Below, piece by piece: positions 26,915 to 36,796 of a stretch of DNA of 64,000 nt; within the stretch, counting starts at the first letter, position 1, and each line of letters opens with the position of its first letter. A model generated the notes under the pieces. It was not told where the DNA came from. It did no database searches and saw nothing but the letters and a program-made list of their open reading frames with translations. The stretch is taken from assembly GCF_000275865.1 (NCBI RefSeq), contig NZ_CM001555.1, positions 1,824,967 to 1,888,966 on the forward strand, in the 5' to 3' direction. The DNA comes from Methanofollis liminatans DSM 4140. Lineage in GTDB: Archaea; Halobacteriota; Methanomicrobia; Methanomicrobiales; Methanofollaceae. The position numbers and the translations under genes are program-made.

Positions 26915-29182
26915 CTACTCCCGCCTTGTCAATATGAAACCGACCAATGCGGCAATGAGCGGGAGGAGCGGGAGGAGAGGAGACTGGCGGGGCGCGGTGG
27001 ACACAGGAGAAACAGCCTCGTCGATGATGGCCGGGGAGGGGGTCGGGTCAGGGGTGGTTCGAGCGGCGACGGCAAAGAGCGAGAGGCCGTCGGACTCCGC
27101 GGCGTACCCGGCATATCCATCCCCGACGGTCATAACGCGGGTGGAAAGGGGCGACCATTGTCCGTCGGCAAAGCGGAGCAGCACGATCGTTTCCGGGCCG
27201 AAACCCATCTCGGTGAGCCATTCTTCGGGAACCCGGAAGGTGATCGTCGCCGGCGTGGACGCAGCCGCTGCCCCGTCCAAGTCAAACTCAACATAACGGT
27301 ACACCACGGTGCCGGGCGCCGGGGCCGTCAGGGCGTCGGCGCGATCTGCGGCTGTGACCCAGACGGCAGTGCCGCCTGCCGGCAGGCTCAGAACAACCCT
27401 GGAAACGACCGGGTTGTCGATGAGGAAGGTCTTCGTGATCCTGAAGGCCGAAGGGGTGACGCCGACCTCTCCCCTCTCCACCGGACCGCCGCTGTACTCA
27501 AGCACAATGATCCGGTTGACGAGCGCTCCTCCAGATGAGGCAGCCGCCCCGGTCCCGACCGAGACCTCGTTTTCGCCGGGAAAAAGATATGATCCGGCTT
27601 CGAGAGACGCACTCCAGAGCATACCGCTGCGGTTGAACGCACCGGTCCACTCCCGCTCGCTGAGGATGATCCGGTCCTGCGTCCCGTCCCGCTCCCCGTC
27701 GCCGGTGCCAAAGACGACCAGTCGACTCTCCGAGATCCGGTTCATGTCCGGCGGGCCGGAGAAGAACACAACCGTCTGTGCGTCCTCTTCATAGACACCG
27801 GCACCAGTGTCGACCGCAACGGCATCGCATACTTCCGCAACCTCATAGGAAATAGACGGGGCATCGGGATTCTCGACGGCGAGCAGCAGCACCCCGCCGG
27901 AAAGCGTGCAGAGGGCCCCGGCGCGGCCCCTGTCGCGGACCGTGACGGCGAGATCGCCGGAACCGGCGATCATGCCGCCCAGGTCAACGGCATAGGTGAC
28001 CGAAACCGGACCGTCGGTGCCGCCCTCTCTCCCGGTGAGGGTCCGAACGGGGGTAACCGATCGGCCGTTCACCATGAACTCAAGGGCGGGATCCACGCCG
28101 CTGGAGGTATCTTTGTAGTGCGAACCCGAGACAAAAAGGTACATGATGGCGTTGCGCACCGTCCCGTTCACGCCGGCGACCGGGACCGTCAGGGAGGCGG
28201 TGCTGCCGGGTTCAAGGGCCGCCGGCGCTCCGGCGACCGGCAGATATGCCAGGGTGCCGTTGAAGGTGTCAGAGATGCCGGGCGAGATCTCCTCGCCAGC
28301 ATAGCCTGAGGTGGCAGATCCCCCCCCGTCTCCTCCGCTCCCGCCGGGGGCGGTATCACCACCCGAAGGTGCGGTGCCCACCACCGCATAGCCGCTGCTG
28401 CCCGGTCCCGAAACGGCGTTTGTCCATGAGATCCCCTGCCCCTGGTTGGACTGGTTGCACCAGCCGTAGGAGTTGAATGCCGCAAAGGTTTCGAGGTTCT
28501 CAAACTCGAATTCAATCTTCATCGAACCGCTGTCGATCAGATCCGGGATCATCGAGTTCTCCCCGATGGTGCCGGCGTTCAGGTCCACAAAGATCGTGTG
28601 GAAGGTGTTGGAGGTGTCGGACATGTCCTGCCCGTAATAGATCGAGTAGTTCCCGGGGGCATTGTTCCCTGCCGGTTTCCAGGTTTGTGGCCGGTACACG
28701 AAGTCGCTCTTCGTGATCGTCCCTTCATAACTCCCGTCGATATACTCGATCTCATCGGCCGCCGGCGGCTGGTTCAGGAGCGGCGTCGGCGTCCAGCGGT
28801 AGCCGCTCGCCCTGATGTGAACGGCGAAATCGTCCGGAATCGTCCCGTTGACGGCAATCATCAGGATCATGTCATCGTCGAACCCCCGGCCCCCGGTGTT
28901 GGTCAGGTAAAAGACACCCGATTGCTCCTCGGTGGTCGTCACCTGCCCGTACGGGTCGCCGGGATCGGTGCTGATGTGGAGGGCGTTGAGCCCGCCGCCC
29001 TCGAACTTGAAATATTTCGTCAGCCCGTCGGAGAGGATCAGGTCGAAGTTCTTTGCGCCGGGCATCAGGATCCCCCCCGTGTCGTCCGCCGCTACAGCGG
29101 GGATGCAGAACGCCGCCAGGATCAGCACTGAAAGGATGACGGCAGACCATCCGATGCAAGGCCGGTAGTTCAATGTGCTCAT
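26915..29182 (-). CDS. Large anchored surface protein with two-part surface domain and DUF3344-like region
   Basis: 755 residues; AGGAGATTAAA precedes the ATG. Signal peptide (about 1-32). A first surface module (about 38-145) has GGGLNALHISTDP, GQVTTTEEQSGVFYLTNTGG and VNGTIPDDFAVHI. A second (about 150-290) has SDFVYRPQTWKP, SNTFHTIFVDLNAG, FEFENLETFAAFNSYGWC and SGYAVVG. A Gly-rich linker (about 292-318) leads to a DUF3344-like region (about 320-580), a PGF-pre-PGF-like domain (about 590-705; VPEEWLTEMGF, ESDGLSLFAVAA), a Pro/Thr stalk, and the anchor RQSPLLPLLPLIAALVGFI with a TRRE end. The paired modules recur twice in the next upstream gene and, in swapped order, in the protein at 41843-42652. 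Extracellular structural or binding role inferred. Confidence 0.72.
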   Translation of the reverse strand: MSTLNYRPCIGWSAVILSVLILAAFCIPAVAADDTGGILMPGAKNFDLILSDGLTKYFKFEGGGLNALHISTDPGDPYGQVTTTEEQSGVFYLTNTGGRGFDDDMILMIAVNGTIPDDFAVHIRASGYRWTPTPLLNQPPAADEIEYIDGSYEGTITKSDFVYRPQTWKPAGNNAPGNYSIYYGQDMSDTSNTFHTIFVDLNAGTIGENSMIPDLIDSGSMKIEFEFENLETFAAFNSYGWCNQSNQGQGISWTNAVSGPGSSGYAVVGTAPSGGDTAPGGSGGDGGGSATSGYAGEEISPGISDTFNGTLAYLPVAGAPAALEPGSTASLTVPVAGVNGTVRNAIMYLFVSGSHYKDTSSGVDPALEFMVNGRSVTPVRTLTGREGGTDGPVSVTYAVDLGGMIAGSGDLAVTVRDRGRAGALCTLSGGVLLLAVENPDAPSISYEVAEVCDAVAVDTGAGVYEEDAQTVVFFSGPPDMNRISESRLVVFGTGDGERDGTQDRIILSEREWTGAFNRSGMLWSASLEAGSYLFPGENEVSVGTGAAASSGGALVNRIIVLEYSGGPVERGEVGVTPSAFRITKTFLIDNPVVSRVVLSLPAGGTAVWVTAADRADALTAPAPGTVVYRYVEFDLDGAAAASTPATITFRVPEEWLTEMGFGPETIVLLRFADGQWSPLSTRVMTVGDGYAGYAAESDGLSLFAVAARTTPDPTPSPAIIDEAVSPVSTAPRQSPLLPLLPLIAALVGFILTRRE

Positions 29183-29307
29183 TTTAATCTCCTATTTTTT
29201 CATCAGAAAAGGGGGTCATCGATAGATTTGGGTATCTCAGGACGGCAATATCATACTTGCCATTTGAGAATAGTACATTATTTTTCATTAACACCGTCAA
29301 AAAAAGA

Positions 29308-32300
29308 TTAGAGCCTTCTCAGGAATAAGAAGGCTCCCAGGGCGACGAACGCAGCAAACCACGGCAGGGGAGACTGCTGGGTCGGCGCCGCGGTCGCGGG
29401 GGCAGTGGTCGCGGGGGCAGGTGTCGTTGCCGTTGCCGCCGGGGCGGTCGTCGCGACAGCGGTTTCCCCGACCCCGGCGCTCTTCTCCACCGCAATGGCG
29501 AAGTACGAGAAGCCCGGTGTTTCGGCCGAGAAATACGCAAACCCGTTTTTCTCCTCCACGAAGGTGGTCGGGAGAGCGGTCCATGCGCCGTCGACGTAGC
29601 GCATGAGGACAATGTCGCCGGTGGCGAGGCCGCGGGCGTCGAGCCAGGACGTCGGGACGGCGAACTCGATCATGGCCGAACCGATCGCCGCAGCGTCGGC
29701 GCGGTACAGGGCGATCTCCTGGATCTGGTAGGTCGCCTGCACGGGCGCCTCGATGGTGGACGGGAGGGACGCCGCCTTCACGGTGATCAGGAGATCGCTG
29801 ATGTCGTTCTTCGCGATGACGGTGATCTCTTTGACCGCCGTCTGGCTCACGACAAAGGACTTCGTCGCACCGGCTGAGACGGAGCCGGAGAACGAGGCCA
29901 CGCTCGATGACCCGCCGGAAGACGAGGAGGATCCGCTCGGGGTCGGCGAGACGGCCGAAGCCGCAGCCAGACCGAAGATCGAGAGGCCGTTCGGCGAATA
30001 TGCTTCGAAGACCATGTTGCCGTCGGCGTCGAGGCCGATGTAGGTCGTCGCCAGCACTTCAGTGGTGCCGTCTTCCGCGGACCTGATGATCTTGATTGCG
30101 TCGACACCGCCGTTGGCGTCGACCCAGGCCTGGCTCACGGCCATGCGGATCGTGGCGTCGGAGATGTCCTGGCCGTTCGTCAGGTTCGTCTTGACGATGT
30201 TGAGCGTGTAGGCGACGGCGTCGAGGTTCAGGCCGTCTTTGGAGGCGGCGAGCTGGAAGGCGCTCTGGGCGTCGGCCGAGACGTTGGCGGAGACCGTGGT
30301 CTGGACGGCGGCGCCCGCCGGGATCCCGGTCAGGTTCGCCTCGATCGAGGCGGTGACCGTGCCGAGGGCGTCGAAGATCGTGGAGACCGGGGTGGTGTTG
30401 AGGGTGATCCCGGCGACCGTGCCGTTCACGGTGCCGTTGCCGACGGTGGGAGCGCCGGTGGTCTCGATGATGAGGCTGAAGGTGTCCTCGTCTATCCGGA
30501 TGGTGTTGCCGGAGACGGTGGCGTTGGTGGCAGTGGTGTTGACCAGGACCTGCCGCGTGCCGTTGCCGTTATCCGTGATGTTGCAGCCCGGAACGTTCAG
30601 GGGCGAGTCTTCCGTCTGGTCGCCGTGCGGCGGGGTCACCGTCACCGCGGCGGTGCCGAAGATCTCGCCGACCGCGGCGCTGACCGTGGTGGTGCCGACC
30701 TTGCGGGCGGTGAAGGTGCCGGTGGCGTCAACCGTGCCGACAGTAGTATTGGAACTGGACCACGTAACAGGCGAACCGATGATAATGAAGTCCTCCTCAT
30801 CATAGGCGGTCGCCGAGAACGGTTCGTTCGTACCCTCTGCAAGGGAGACCGCCGTCGGGGAGACGGCAACCGAAACCGGTGCTCCACCACAGTCCTCCAC
30901 CGTATTGTTGACGAAGGTGTTGTTGTTCATGCCCTTCTGGATATAGCGGGGGAGGGTGACGGAGATGAGATGATTGTCAGATATCATGCAGTAATCCGCA
31001 GCATAGAGCCTGATCCCGGTATATCCACCGCTCAGGGTGTTCTGCGTGACAAGGCAGGACTGGGCGAGATAAAGATTGATACCATACGACAGGTTCTTGA
31101 TGGTATTATTGGTGAGAGTGCAGTTCGCCGCCTGCACAAACAACCCCGAGTCTCCAGATTTCGACCACAGCATCTGCACAGTGAACCCCTCGAAGGTGAC
31201 GTTGTCTGCGCTGATTGTGATGGCAGGGGTGTTTGCGGTCGAGTCATATGCACCGACGACGGTTGTCGTGTCGGCGCCGTTCTCTGACCTGATGGTGAGC
31301 GGCTTGGTGACATACACCCGCTCAACATACGTTCCGTCCTTCACGATGAGGGTGTCGCCGGCATTTGCGGCGTTGATTGCGACCTGAATCGTAGCGAAAT
31401 CACCGCTTCCATTCTCGTCGACGACGAAGGTCTTTGAGCCAGGTTCTGCGGGGATCACCGTCACCGTCGTCGAGACGGCGATATCGGCGCATCTCCCGGT
31501 GATGACCGTCGTCCCTTCCGCAAGGGGCGTCAGGACACCGTCTGCGTCAATCGTCGCGACCGATTCGTCGCTGCTGGACCAGTAGCTAGCCATGCCTTCG
31601 GTCATCTTGTTGCCGTTCTGGTCGTTCACGCTCAGGACGAACTGCCTGAACTCGCCAATTGGGACCGACGGAGATTCAGGACCAAAAGCATATACGGATG
31701 TCGGAATGGGGAGGTCATCTTCGATGCCGAAGTACCTGCCAACCGGCTGCATGAGAGGGTAGTTGTCGGTGGCGGTCCCGTAAAGTTGTGCGGGAATGTT
31801 GCTGATGCCGTTGCTATCCGTGTCGTCAAGGGCGAAGGAGCCGCCCCAGTAGTTACCTATCGGACTGGTATAGACAGATCCGCTGTAGGTGTAGGTGTAG
31901 GCCTCGTCCGAGTTCCACCTGTTGAACTCAAGGTTATTTGTGTCGACACTCAGCCTTTCGTTCTCGATAAATGAGTTTCCGAAGAAGACGTTGTTCTCTA
32001 CATTGCGGGCGAGATAGAGGGCGCAGCCAACACCTTCACGGACAAAACCGTTGTTGTAGAAGGTGTTGTTCGAAACGATACAATTCGAGGCGTAGTCCAT
32101 GTGAAGAGCGCCCATGGTGGTGTTCTGGATTACGTTGCCGGAGACGATGTCGTCGTGGGGCGTCACTTCGCCGTGACCCAGACTGACAGTTATGCCCATC
32201 AGCCAGCTGTCTGAGATGAAGTTGTTTCTGACCTCGACGTTAGAACAACCGCACAGACAAACACCGTAGTTCCCATCTGTGAAGGAGTTATTTTCGACAA

Positions 32301-35300
32301 CTCCATTATCAGAGTTATATGCGCAGACTGCTGCCTTGGCTTTAGTTACCACCGTGTTCGCGACGCGGAAAGAATGCGATCCGTCGTTGAATATTACGCC
32401 CGCTGTGTACTTATCCCCTTCACCCTCAATGGTGAATCCGTCGACAGTGACCGAATCTGAAGAGACGGTGATCGCTGTACCGCCACTGATGTGGATGGTC
32501 GTCACCGCCGCACCGGACGCCGAGCGGAGGGTGAGAGGCTTTGTGATGTTGAGAGTTTCGTTATACATGCCTGGCATGACGATGATGGTGGAACCCGCCT
32601 GAACGCCGTCGATGGCCGCCTGAATGGTGGTAAAGTTCCCACTGCCGTTCCCGTCGACGTACCACTCCTTCGGGGCCGCCACAACGGTCACCGTTGCGTT
32701 GCCCTCGACACCGCCGGATGATGCCGTGATCGTCGCGTTCCCCTCGCTGAGTGCAGCGAAGAGACCGGTCGAGTCGATCGTCCCGACGGTTTCGTTGTCG
32801 ATCGTCCATGAATACGTGATGTTCTCCACCGGGTCGCCGTACTGGTCGATTCCTGAAGCCGTGAAGAGCTGCGTCCTGCCGATGGCAAGCGTGGTGCTGG
32901 ACGGGGTGATCGTAATATCAACAAGGGCAGGTGCTGCAGCCTCAATGGCGTAAATGTTGCTGTCGCTCGACCCGATGTAGAGGGTGCCGTCCGCACCGAT
33001 GGAGGGGGTGTAGAAGAACCTCGGGCTCACGGGGTCCAGCAACGTCCATTTCAGGGTGCCGTCGGAACCGATCGCATAGAGGTACCGGTCGTTTCTGTCG
33101 GTGGACGGGATATAGACCGTGCCCCGGGCATCGACGGCCGGAGCCTCCGTGACGGTACCGGTGGTATTATAGGACCACTTCAGGGTGCCGTCCGGGTTGA
33201 CGGCGTTGACGGTCTTGCTGGCCGAACCCGCGTAGATCGTGCCGTCAGGCCCTATCGCCGGGGGTGCAACGGCGCCGCCGGTGGCATACGACCACTTCAG
33301 GGTACCGTCGGGGTTGACGGCGTAGAGGCTGCAGCCGGCCGAGGCGGTGTAGATAGTGCCGTCGGAACCGATCGCAGGGGCATATTTGACCGCACCGCCG
33401 GTGGCGTACGACCATTTCAGAGTGCCGTCCGGGTTCAAGGCGTAGAGACTGCTGTCGGCGGAGCCGGTGTAGATCGTGCCGTCAAGGCCGATTGCCGGCG
33501 CGGCGGTGACAGAGCCGCCAGTCGTGAAGTTCCATTTCTCGGTGCCGTCGGGGTTCAGAGCGTAGATCTTCGTGTCGGCGGAGCCGGCGTAGATCGTGCC
33601 GTCGGTACCGATCGCCGGAGCCGCGGAAACATCCCCTCCGGTCGTGAACGTCCACTTCACCGTGCCGTTCGGATTCAGGGCATAGATCATGCCGTAACGG
33701 CAGCCAAAGTAGACGGTGCCGTCGGAACCGATCGCCGCGGCCGAGTAGATCTGCTGGGGAGCAGTGTACGACCACTTCAGCGTGCCGTTCGGGTGCAGGG
33801 CATAGAAGATCTTGTTCCTCGAACCGGCGTAGACGGTGCCGTCGGCATCGACGACCGGCTGTACCATGAAGAAACTGCTGGCCTTGTACGTCCATGCTAT
33901 CTCCGGGATCGCGGGACCCGTGGCCGAACTAAGACCGGTGTGCTGGAGGTCGTGGCCGTACATCGGCCACGCCGAGGCGGCAAGGCCACCCGACTGATCA
34001 CCGACGGTGACGGTGGCGGTGCCTTCGACCGCACCGTACGAGGCGGTGACCGTGGTCGTGCCGGCGGCGAGGGACATGAAGTAACCGGTGGCGTTCACCG
34101 TGCCGACCGTCTCGTTCGAACTCGACCAAGAGAAGGTGATGCCGGTCATCTCGTTGCTGTCGGCGTCATAGGCGGTGGCGGTGAACTGCCGCTCGTCGCC
34201 GACGGCCAGGGCGGCGGCCGCGGGAACGACCGCGATCCGGGAGGGAGCAAGGCCTGCGCCGATGACCGAGTAGCCGCTCGTCGCCTTGGGCGCCAGGACG
34301 GCGTTGGTCCAGGCGATCATGTCGTCGCCGTTGTTTGAGTTCTGGCAGTAGGCGTAGACGTTGAACGCAGCAAAGGTGTCGAGGTTCTCGACGGTGTAGT
34401 TGATCCGCACCGCACCCCGGTTCTCAAGGTCAGCGTTCGGTCTGAGCACACCGGCGTTCAGGTCGATGAACATCACCTGGAAGGTGTTCGCCGTGTCGCT
34501 CATGTTCTGGCCGAAATGGATCGGGTAGTCGAAGCCGTTTCCGGTCGGTTTCCAGAGCTGCGGGCCGTACCTGAAGTCCTCCTTCGTGAAGGTCTCGCTG
34601 AGGGAGACGGGCTGGTACGTCACGTTGTCAAGAGACGGGGGCTGGTTGCTTACGGGGTTCGGTGTCCAAGTGTAGCCGTCGGCGGTGATGTGCAGCCTGA
34701 AGTCGTCGGAGATCGTGCCGTTCACGGCGACCATGAGGAGGATCTCGTCCTCGTAGCCCTTGCCGCCCGAGTCGGTCCCATAGAAGGTGCCGCTCTGGTT
34801 TTCAGAAACCGTTACCTGACCGAAGTTTACTGCCGGGTCGGTGGAGATATGCAGGGCGTTGAGGCCGCGGTCGTATCCCTCGAACCTGACGTTGTAGGTG
34901 TTGTTCCCGAAGGCGTTGTACTTCACGCCAGCGTCGTTGGCGACTTTGAAGAAGACGTTGTTGTAGTCGGAGAGGGGCTGGGGGCCCGAGGGGGCAGCGG
35001 TGACGGTCACGGTGGCCGTGCCCTCGACCGTGTCGTTTGCCGCGGCGATCGTGGTCGTGCCGGCGGCGAGGGCGGTAAAGTAACCGGTGGCGTTCACCGT
35101 GCCGACGGTCTCGTCGTTGCTCGACCATTCATAGGTGAGGTCGCTCATCGCCCTGTCGTTCTGGTCGAGGGCGGTGGCGGTAAACTGCATCGAGGTGCCT
35201 ATCTCGACCTCGGTTGTCGCGGGCGTGACCTCGATCGAGGTCAGCACCGGCGGGATCCCGATAACAGAATAGCCGCTCGTGCCCGCGGCAGTCTCGCCGG

Positions 35301-36123
35301 CGGCATTGACGCGGTTGGTCCAGGAGATGCCCTGGCCCTGGTTGGCGGCGAGACACCAGCCGTAGGCGTTGAACGAGGCGAAAGTCTCCAGGTTCTCGAA
35401 GGAGTACTCAACCTTTGCACCGCCGTTGTCGGTGAGGGTGGCGCCGCTGAACTTCGAGGGGTACATGTTCCCGACGTCGAGGTCGATGAACATCAGGCTG
35501 AAGGTGTTGCTCGTGTCGGTGACGTCGTGGTACTCGTAGAGGGGCAGGCCGGGCGGGAGATAGGGCTCGGCCTTGCCCGGGCCGGGCTTCCAGGTCTGCG
35601 GGCCGTACAGGAAGTCCTCCTTCGTGAAGGTCTCGTTCACCGCACCCTCGATATAGGTGTAGTTCATCGGGACCTGATTGGTGACCGAAGAGGGCGTCCA
35701 GGTGTAGCCGCTCGTCTTGACGTGCACGGCGAAGTCGTCAGGGACCGTGCCGTTCACGGCCAGGAGGAGGACGATGGCGTCGTCAAAACCGCGGCCGCCG
35801 GTGTTAGAAACATAAAAGACACCGGACTGGTCGCTGCTCGTCGTCACCTGGCCATAGGCGTTGTCCGCATCAGCGGTGATGTGGAGCTCGTTCAAGCCAC
35901 CGCCGTCGGCCTTGATGTAATACGTGTTGTTCGGTCCGCCGTACGCGGCGCCGTCGAGGTTGAACTTCACGCCGTCCGTGTTCGAGACGTTGATGAAGAC
36001 GTGGCGGGTCTGTTCCAGCGGTTCGGCCGAAGCCGGAACGATACTGAAGAGAAGGAGCAGGAGGAGCCCTGCGGCGATCCACCGCAGGTGCCCTCTGCCC
36101 GTTTTCGATAATCTGGTCGTCAT
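29308..36123 (-). CDS. Giant mosaic surface protein: surface modules, Big_2, PQQ-type propeller, beta-helices
   Basis: 2271 residues from the ATG at 36123; the in-frame GTG at 36135 forms part of the AGGTGA ribosome binding site. Order: signal peptide (about 1-34); two-part surface domain (38-285); Big_2 (291-375); second two-part surface domain (391-620); Big_2 (628-705); a PQQ-like beta-propeller (about 716-1058) of about eight blades with repeats such as GTIYAGSADTKIYALNPDG; Big_2 (1066-1145); NosD-type beta-helix (1153-1470); Big_2 (1481-1555); second beta-helix (1563-1735); Big_2 (1748-1820); two PGF-pre-PGF-like domains (about 1841-2050 and 2076-2190); Thr/Ala/Pro stalk; and the anchor QQSPLPWFAAFVALGAFLFL-RR. 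It is the largest protein in the window. Adhesion, carbohydrate binding or S-layer association are possible; none is proven. Confidence 0.78.
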   Translation of the reverse strand: MTTRLSKTGRGHLRWIAAGLLLLLLFSIVPASAEPLEQTRHVFINVSNTDGVKFNLDGAAYGGPNNTYYIKADGGGLNELHITADADNAYGQVTTSSDQSGVFYVSNTGGRGFDDAIVLLLAVNGTVPDDFAVHVKTSGYTWTPSSVTNQVPMNYTYIEGAVNETFTKEDFLYGPQTWKPGPGKAEPYLPPGLPLYEYHDVTDTSNTFSLMFIDLDVGNMYPSKFSGATLTDNGGAKVEYSFENLETFASFNAYGWCLAANQGQGISWTNRVNAAGETAAGTSGYSVIGIPPVLTSIEVTPATTEVEIGTSMQFTATALDQNDRAMSDLTYEWSSNDETVGTVNATGYFTALAAGTTTIAAANDTVEGTATVTVTAAPSGPQPLSDYNNVFFKVANDAGVKYNAFGNNTYNVRFEGYDRGLNALHISTDPAVNFGQVTVSENQSGTFYGTDSGGKGYEDEILLMVAVNGTISDDFRLHITADGYTWTPNPVSNQPPSLDNVTYQPVSLSETFTKEDFRYGPQLWKPTGNGFDYPIHFGQNMSDTANTFQVMFIDLNAGVLRPNADLENRGAVRINYTVENLDTFAAFNVYAYCQNSNNGDDMIAWTNAVLAPKATSGYSVIGAGLAPSRIAVVPAAAALAVGDERQFTATAYDADSNEMTGITFSWSSSNETVGTVNATGYFMSLAAGTTTVTASYGAVEGTATVTVGDQSGGLAASAWPMYGHDLQHTGLSSATGPAIPEIAWTYKASSFFMVQPVVDADGTVYAGSRNKIFYALHPNGTLKWSYTAPQQIYSAAAIGSDGTVYFGCRYGMIYALNPNGTVKWTFTTGGDVSAAPAIGTDGTIYAGSADTKIYALNPDGTEKWNFTTGGSVTAAPAIGLDGTIYTGSADSSLYALNPDGTLKWSYATGGAVKYAPAIGSDGTIYTASAGCSLYAVNPDGTLKWSYATGGAVAPPAIGPDGTIYAGSASKTVNAVNPDGTLKWSYNTTGTVTEAPAVDARGTVYIPSTDRNDRYLYAIGSDGTLKWTLLDPVSPRFFYTPSIGADGTLYIGSSDSNIYAIEAAAPALVDITITPSSTTLAIGRTQLFTASGIDQYGDPVENITYSWTIDNETVGTIDSTGLFAALSEGNATITASSGGVEGNATVTVVAAPKEWYVDGNGSGNFTTIQAAIDGVQAGSTIIVMPGMYNETLNITKPLTLRSASGAAVTTIHISGGTAITVSSDSVTVDGFTIEGEGDKYTAGVIFNDGSHSFRVANTVVTKAKAAVCAYNSDNGVVENNSFTDGNYGVCLCGCSNVEVRNNFISDSWLMGITVSLGHGEVTPHDDIVSGNVIQNTTMGALHMDYASNCIVSNNTFYNNGFVREGVGCALYLARNVENNVFFGNSFIENERLSVDTNNLEFNRWNSDEAYTYTYSGSVYTSPIGNYWGGSFALDDTDSNGISNIPAQLYGTATDNYPLMQPVGRYFGIEDDLPIPTSVYAFGPESPSVPIGEFRQFVLSVNDQNGNKMTEGMASYWSSSDESVATIDADGVLTPLAEGTTVITGRCADIAVSTTVTVIPAEPGSKTFVVDENGSGDFATIQVAINAANAGDTLIVKDGTYVERVYVTKPLTIRSENGADTTTVVGAYDSTANTPAITISADNVTFEGFTVQMLWSKSGDSGLFVQAANCTLTNNTIKNLSYGINLYLAQSCLVTQNTLSGGYTGIRLYAADYCMISDNHLISVTLPRYIQKGMNNNTFVNNTVEDCGGAPVSVAVSPTAVSLAEGTNEPFSATAYDEEDFIIIGSPVTWSSSNTTVGTVDATGTFTARKVGTTTVSAAVGEIFGTAAVTVTPPHGDQTEDSPLNVPGCNITDNGNGTRQVLVNTTATNATVSGNTIRIDEDTFSLIIETTGAPTVGNGTVNGTVAGITLNTTPVSTIFDALGTVTASIEANLTGIPAGAAVQTTVSANVSADAQSAFQLAASKDGLNLDAVAYTLNIVKTNLTNGQDISDATIRMAVSQAWVDANGGVDAIKIIRSAEDGTTEVLATTYIGLDADGNMVFEAYSPNGLSIFGLAAASAVSPTPSGSSSSSGGSSSVASFSGSVSAGATKSFVVSQTAVKEITVIAKNDISDLLITVKAASLPSTIEAPVQATYQIQEIALYRADAAAIGSAMIEFAVPTSWLDARGLATGDIVLMRYVDGAWTALPTTFVEEKNGFAYFSAETPGFSYFAIAVEKSAGVGETAVATTAPAATATTPAPATTAPATAAPTQQSPLPWFAAFVALGAFLFLRRL

Positions 36124-36558
36124 GTATGCATTCACCTGCCATTTCAGGAGAAAAACAGAATCTTGACGGGAATTGTCAATATGTACTGTTTAACATCAAG
36201 AAATGATCAATGAAATAATTAGATCAAGATTACAGAATATATATGTTTTTATTCTGGTTCAAGTTAATGACATAAAATTGACCAGATAGAAAAAAGGAAG
36301 ACAATAATGGCATAAAAGCAGCGAAAAAGCCCCCCTACAATCCTTTCAGAGAGGGAGGGTGGGGATGGGCATCCCCGACAGCATGACGATTGCGAGTGAA
36401 ACCGGAGAGCGACGTGCAGTGCTGAAGAGTGTCATGAAACCAGGACATCGACCTGATCTCTCCCCGGCAGGGTATTGTGGCGCCTCGTGCGTATGATCTC
36501 CCTGTGGCGATTTGTGTGTATCCCTCGATGGTGTGGTCAGCCAGTCTGTTCAGATTTG

Positions 36559-36601
36559 TTGATTAACATTTTGAGTTAATCAAACAGAATAGTTTGATAA
36601 C
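36559..36601. promoter_or_regulatory. Triple GTTAATC-type operator array upstream of moxR
   Basis: Three alternating half-sites occur: TTGATTAAC at 36559-36567, GTTAATCAA at 36575-36583 and TTTGATAAC at 36593-36601. Neighbouring copies are inverted relative to one another and their centres are 16 and 18 bases apart. The same half-site forms the perfect palindrome at 58197-58214 beside an HTH regulator gene. This arrangement is typical of a protein-binding operator. Confidence 0.5.
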
Positions 36602-36606
36602 CCCAG

Positions 36607-36618
36607 AAAATTTATAAC
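36607..36618 (+). promoter_or_regulatory. TATA box for the moxR operon
   Basis: AAAATTTATAAC lies just downstream of the operator array and implies a transcript start near 36640 and a leader of about 155 bases. Confidence 0.4.
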
Positions 36619-36796
36619 TTTCGCTTTGATCCTCCGGGCACACCCAACAGTGCACTCGCCCGGTCAGGCAATCCTCGTGATTGAAAAAGGCAGATCTCAG
36701 GGCAACAAACTCGAGTTAAAATAGTCCATTGAACACCAGCAGAAAAATCAACAGAGTAATAATGGTCGCCTGCAAGAACTGATCTAATTTACGGCT

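Larger units (their letters stand above)
36124..36796. other. 673-base intergenic region with GC-rich island
   Basis: The flanks are AT-rich and hold promoter elements for both neighbours. The centre (about 36325-36530) is GC-rich, contains a perfect hairpin GGGGATG-GG-CATCCCC at 36361-36376 and no convincing reading frame. This could be a small RNA or a remnant of a lost gene. Downstream of it lie an operator-like array and a TATA box, listed separately. The stretch 36619-36796 before moxR holds no gene that can be supported. Confidence 0.4.

Noticed and set aside
34516-36111. A 531-codon frame on the plus strand
   Set aside because: It runs antisense to the signal peptide and first modules of the 2271-residue surface protein. 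The product is Val/Gly/Arg-rich and shows no domain.
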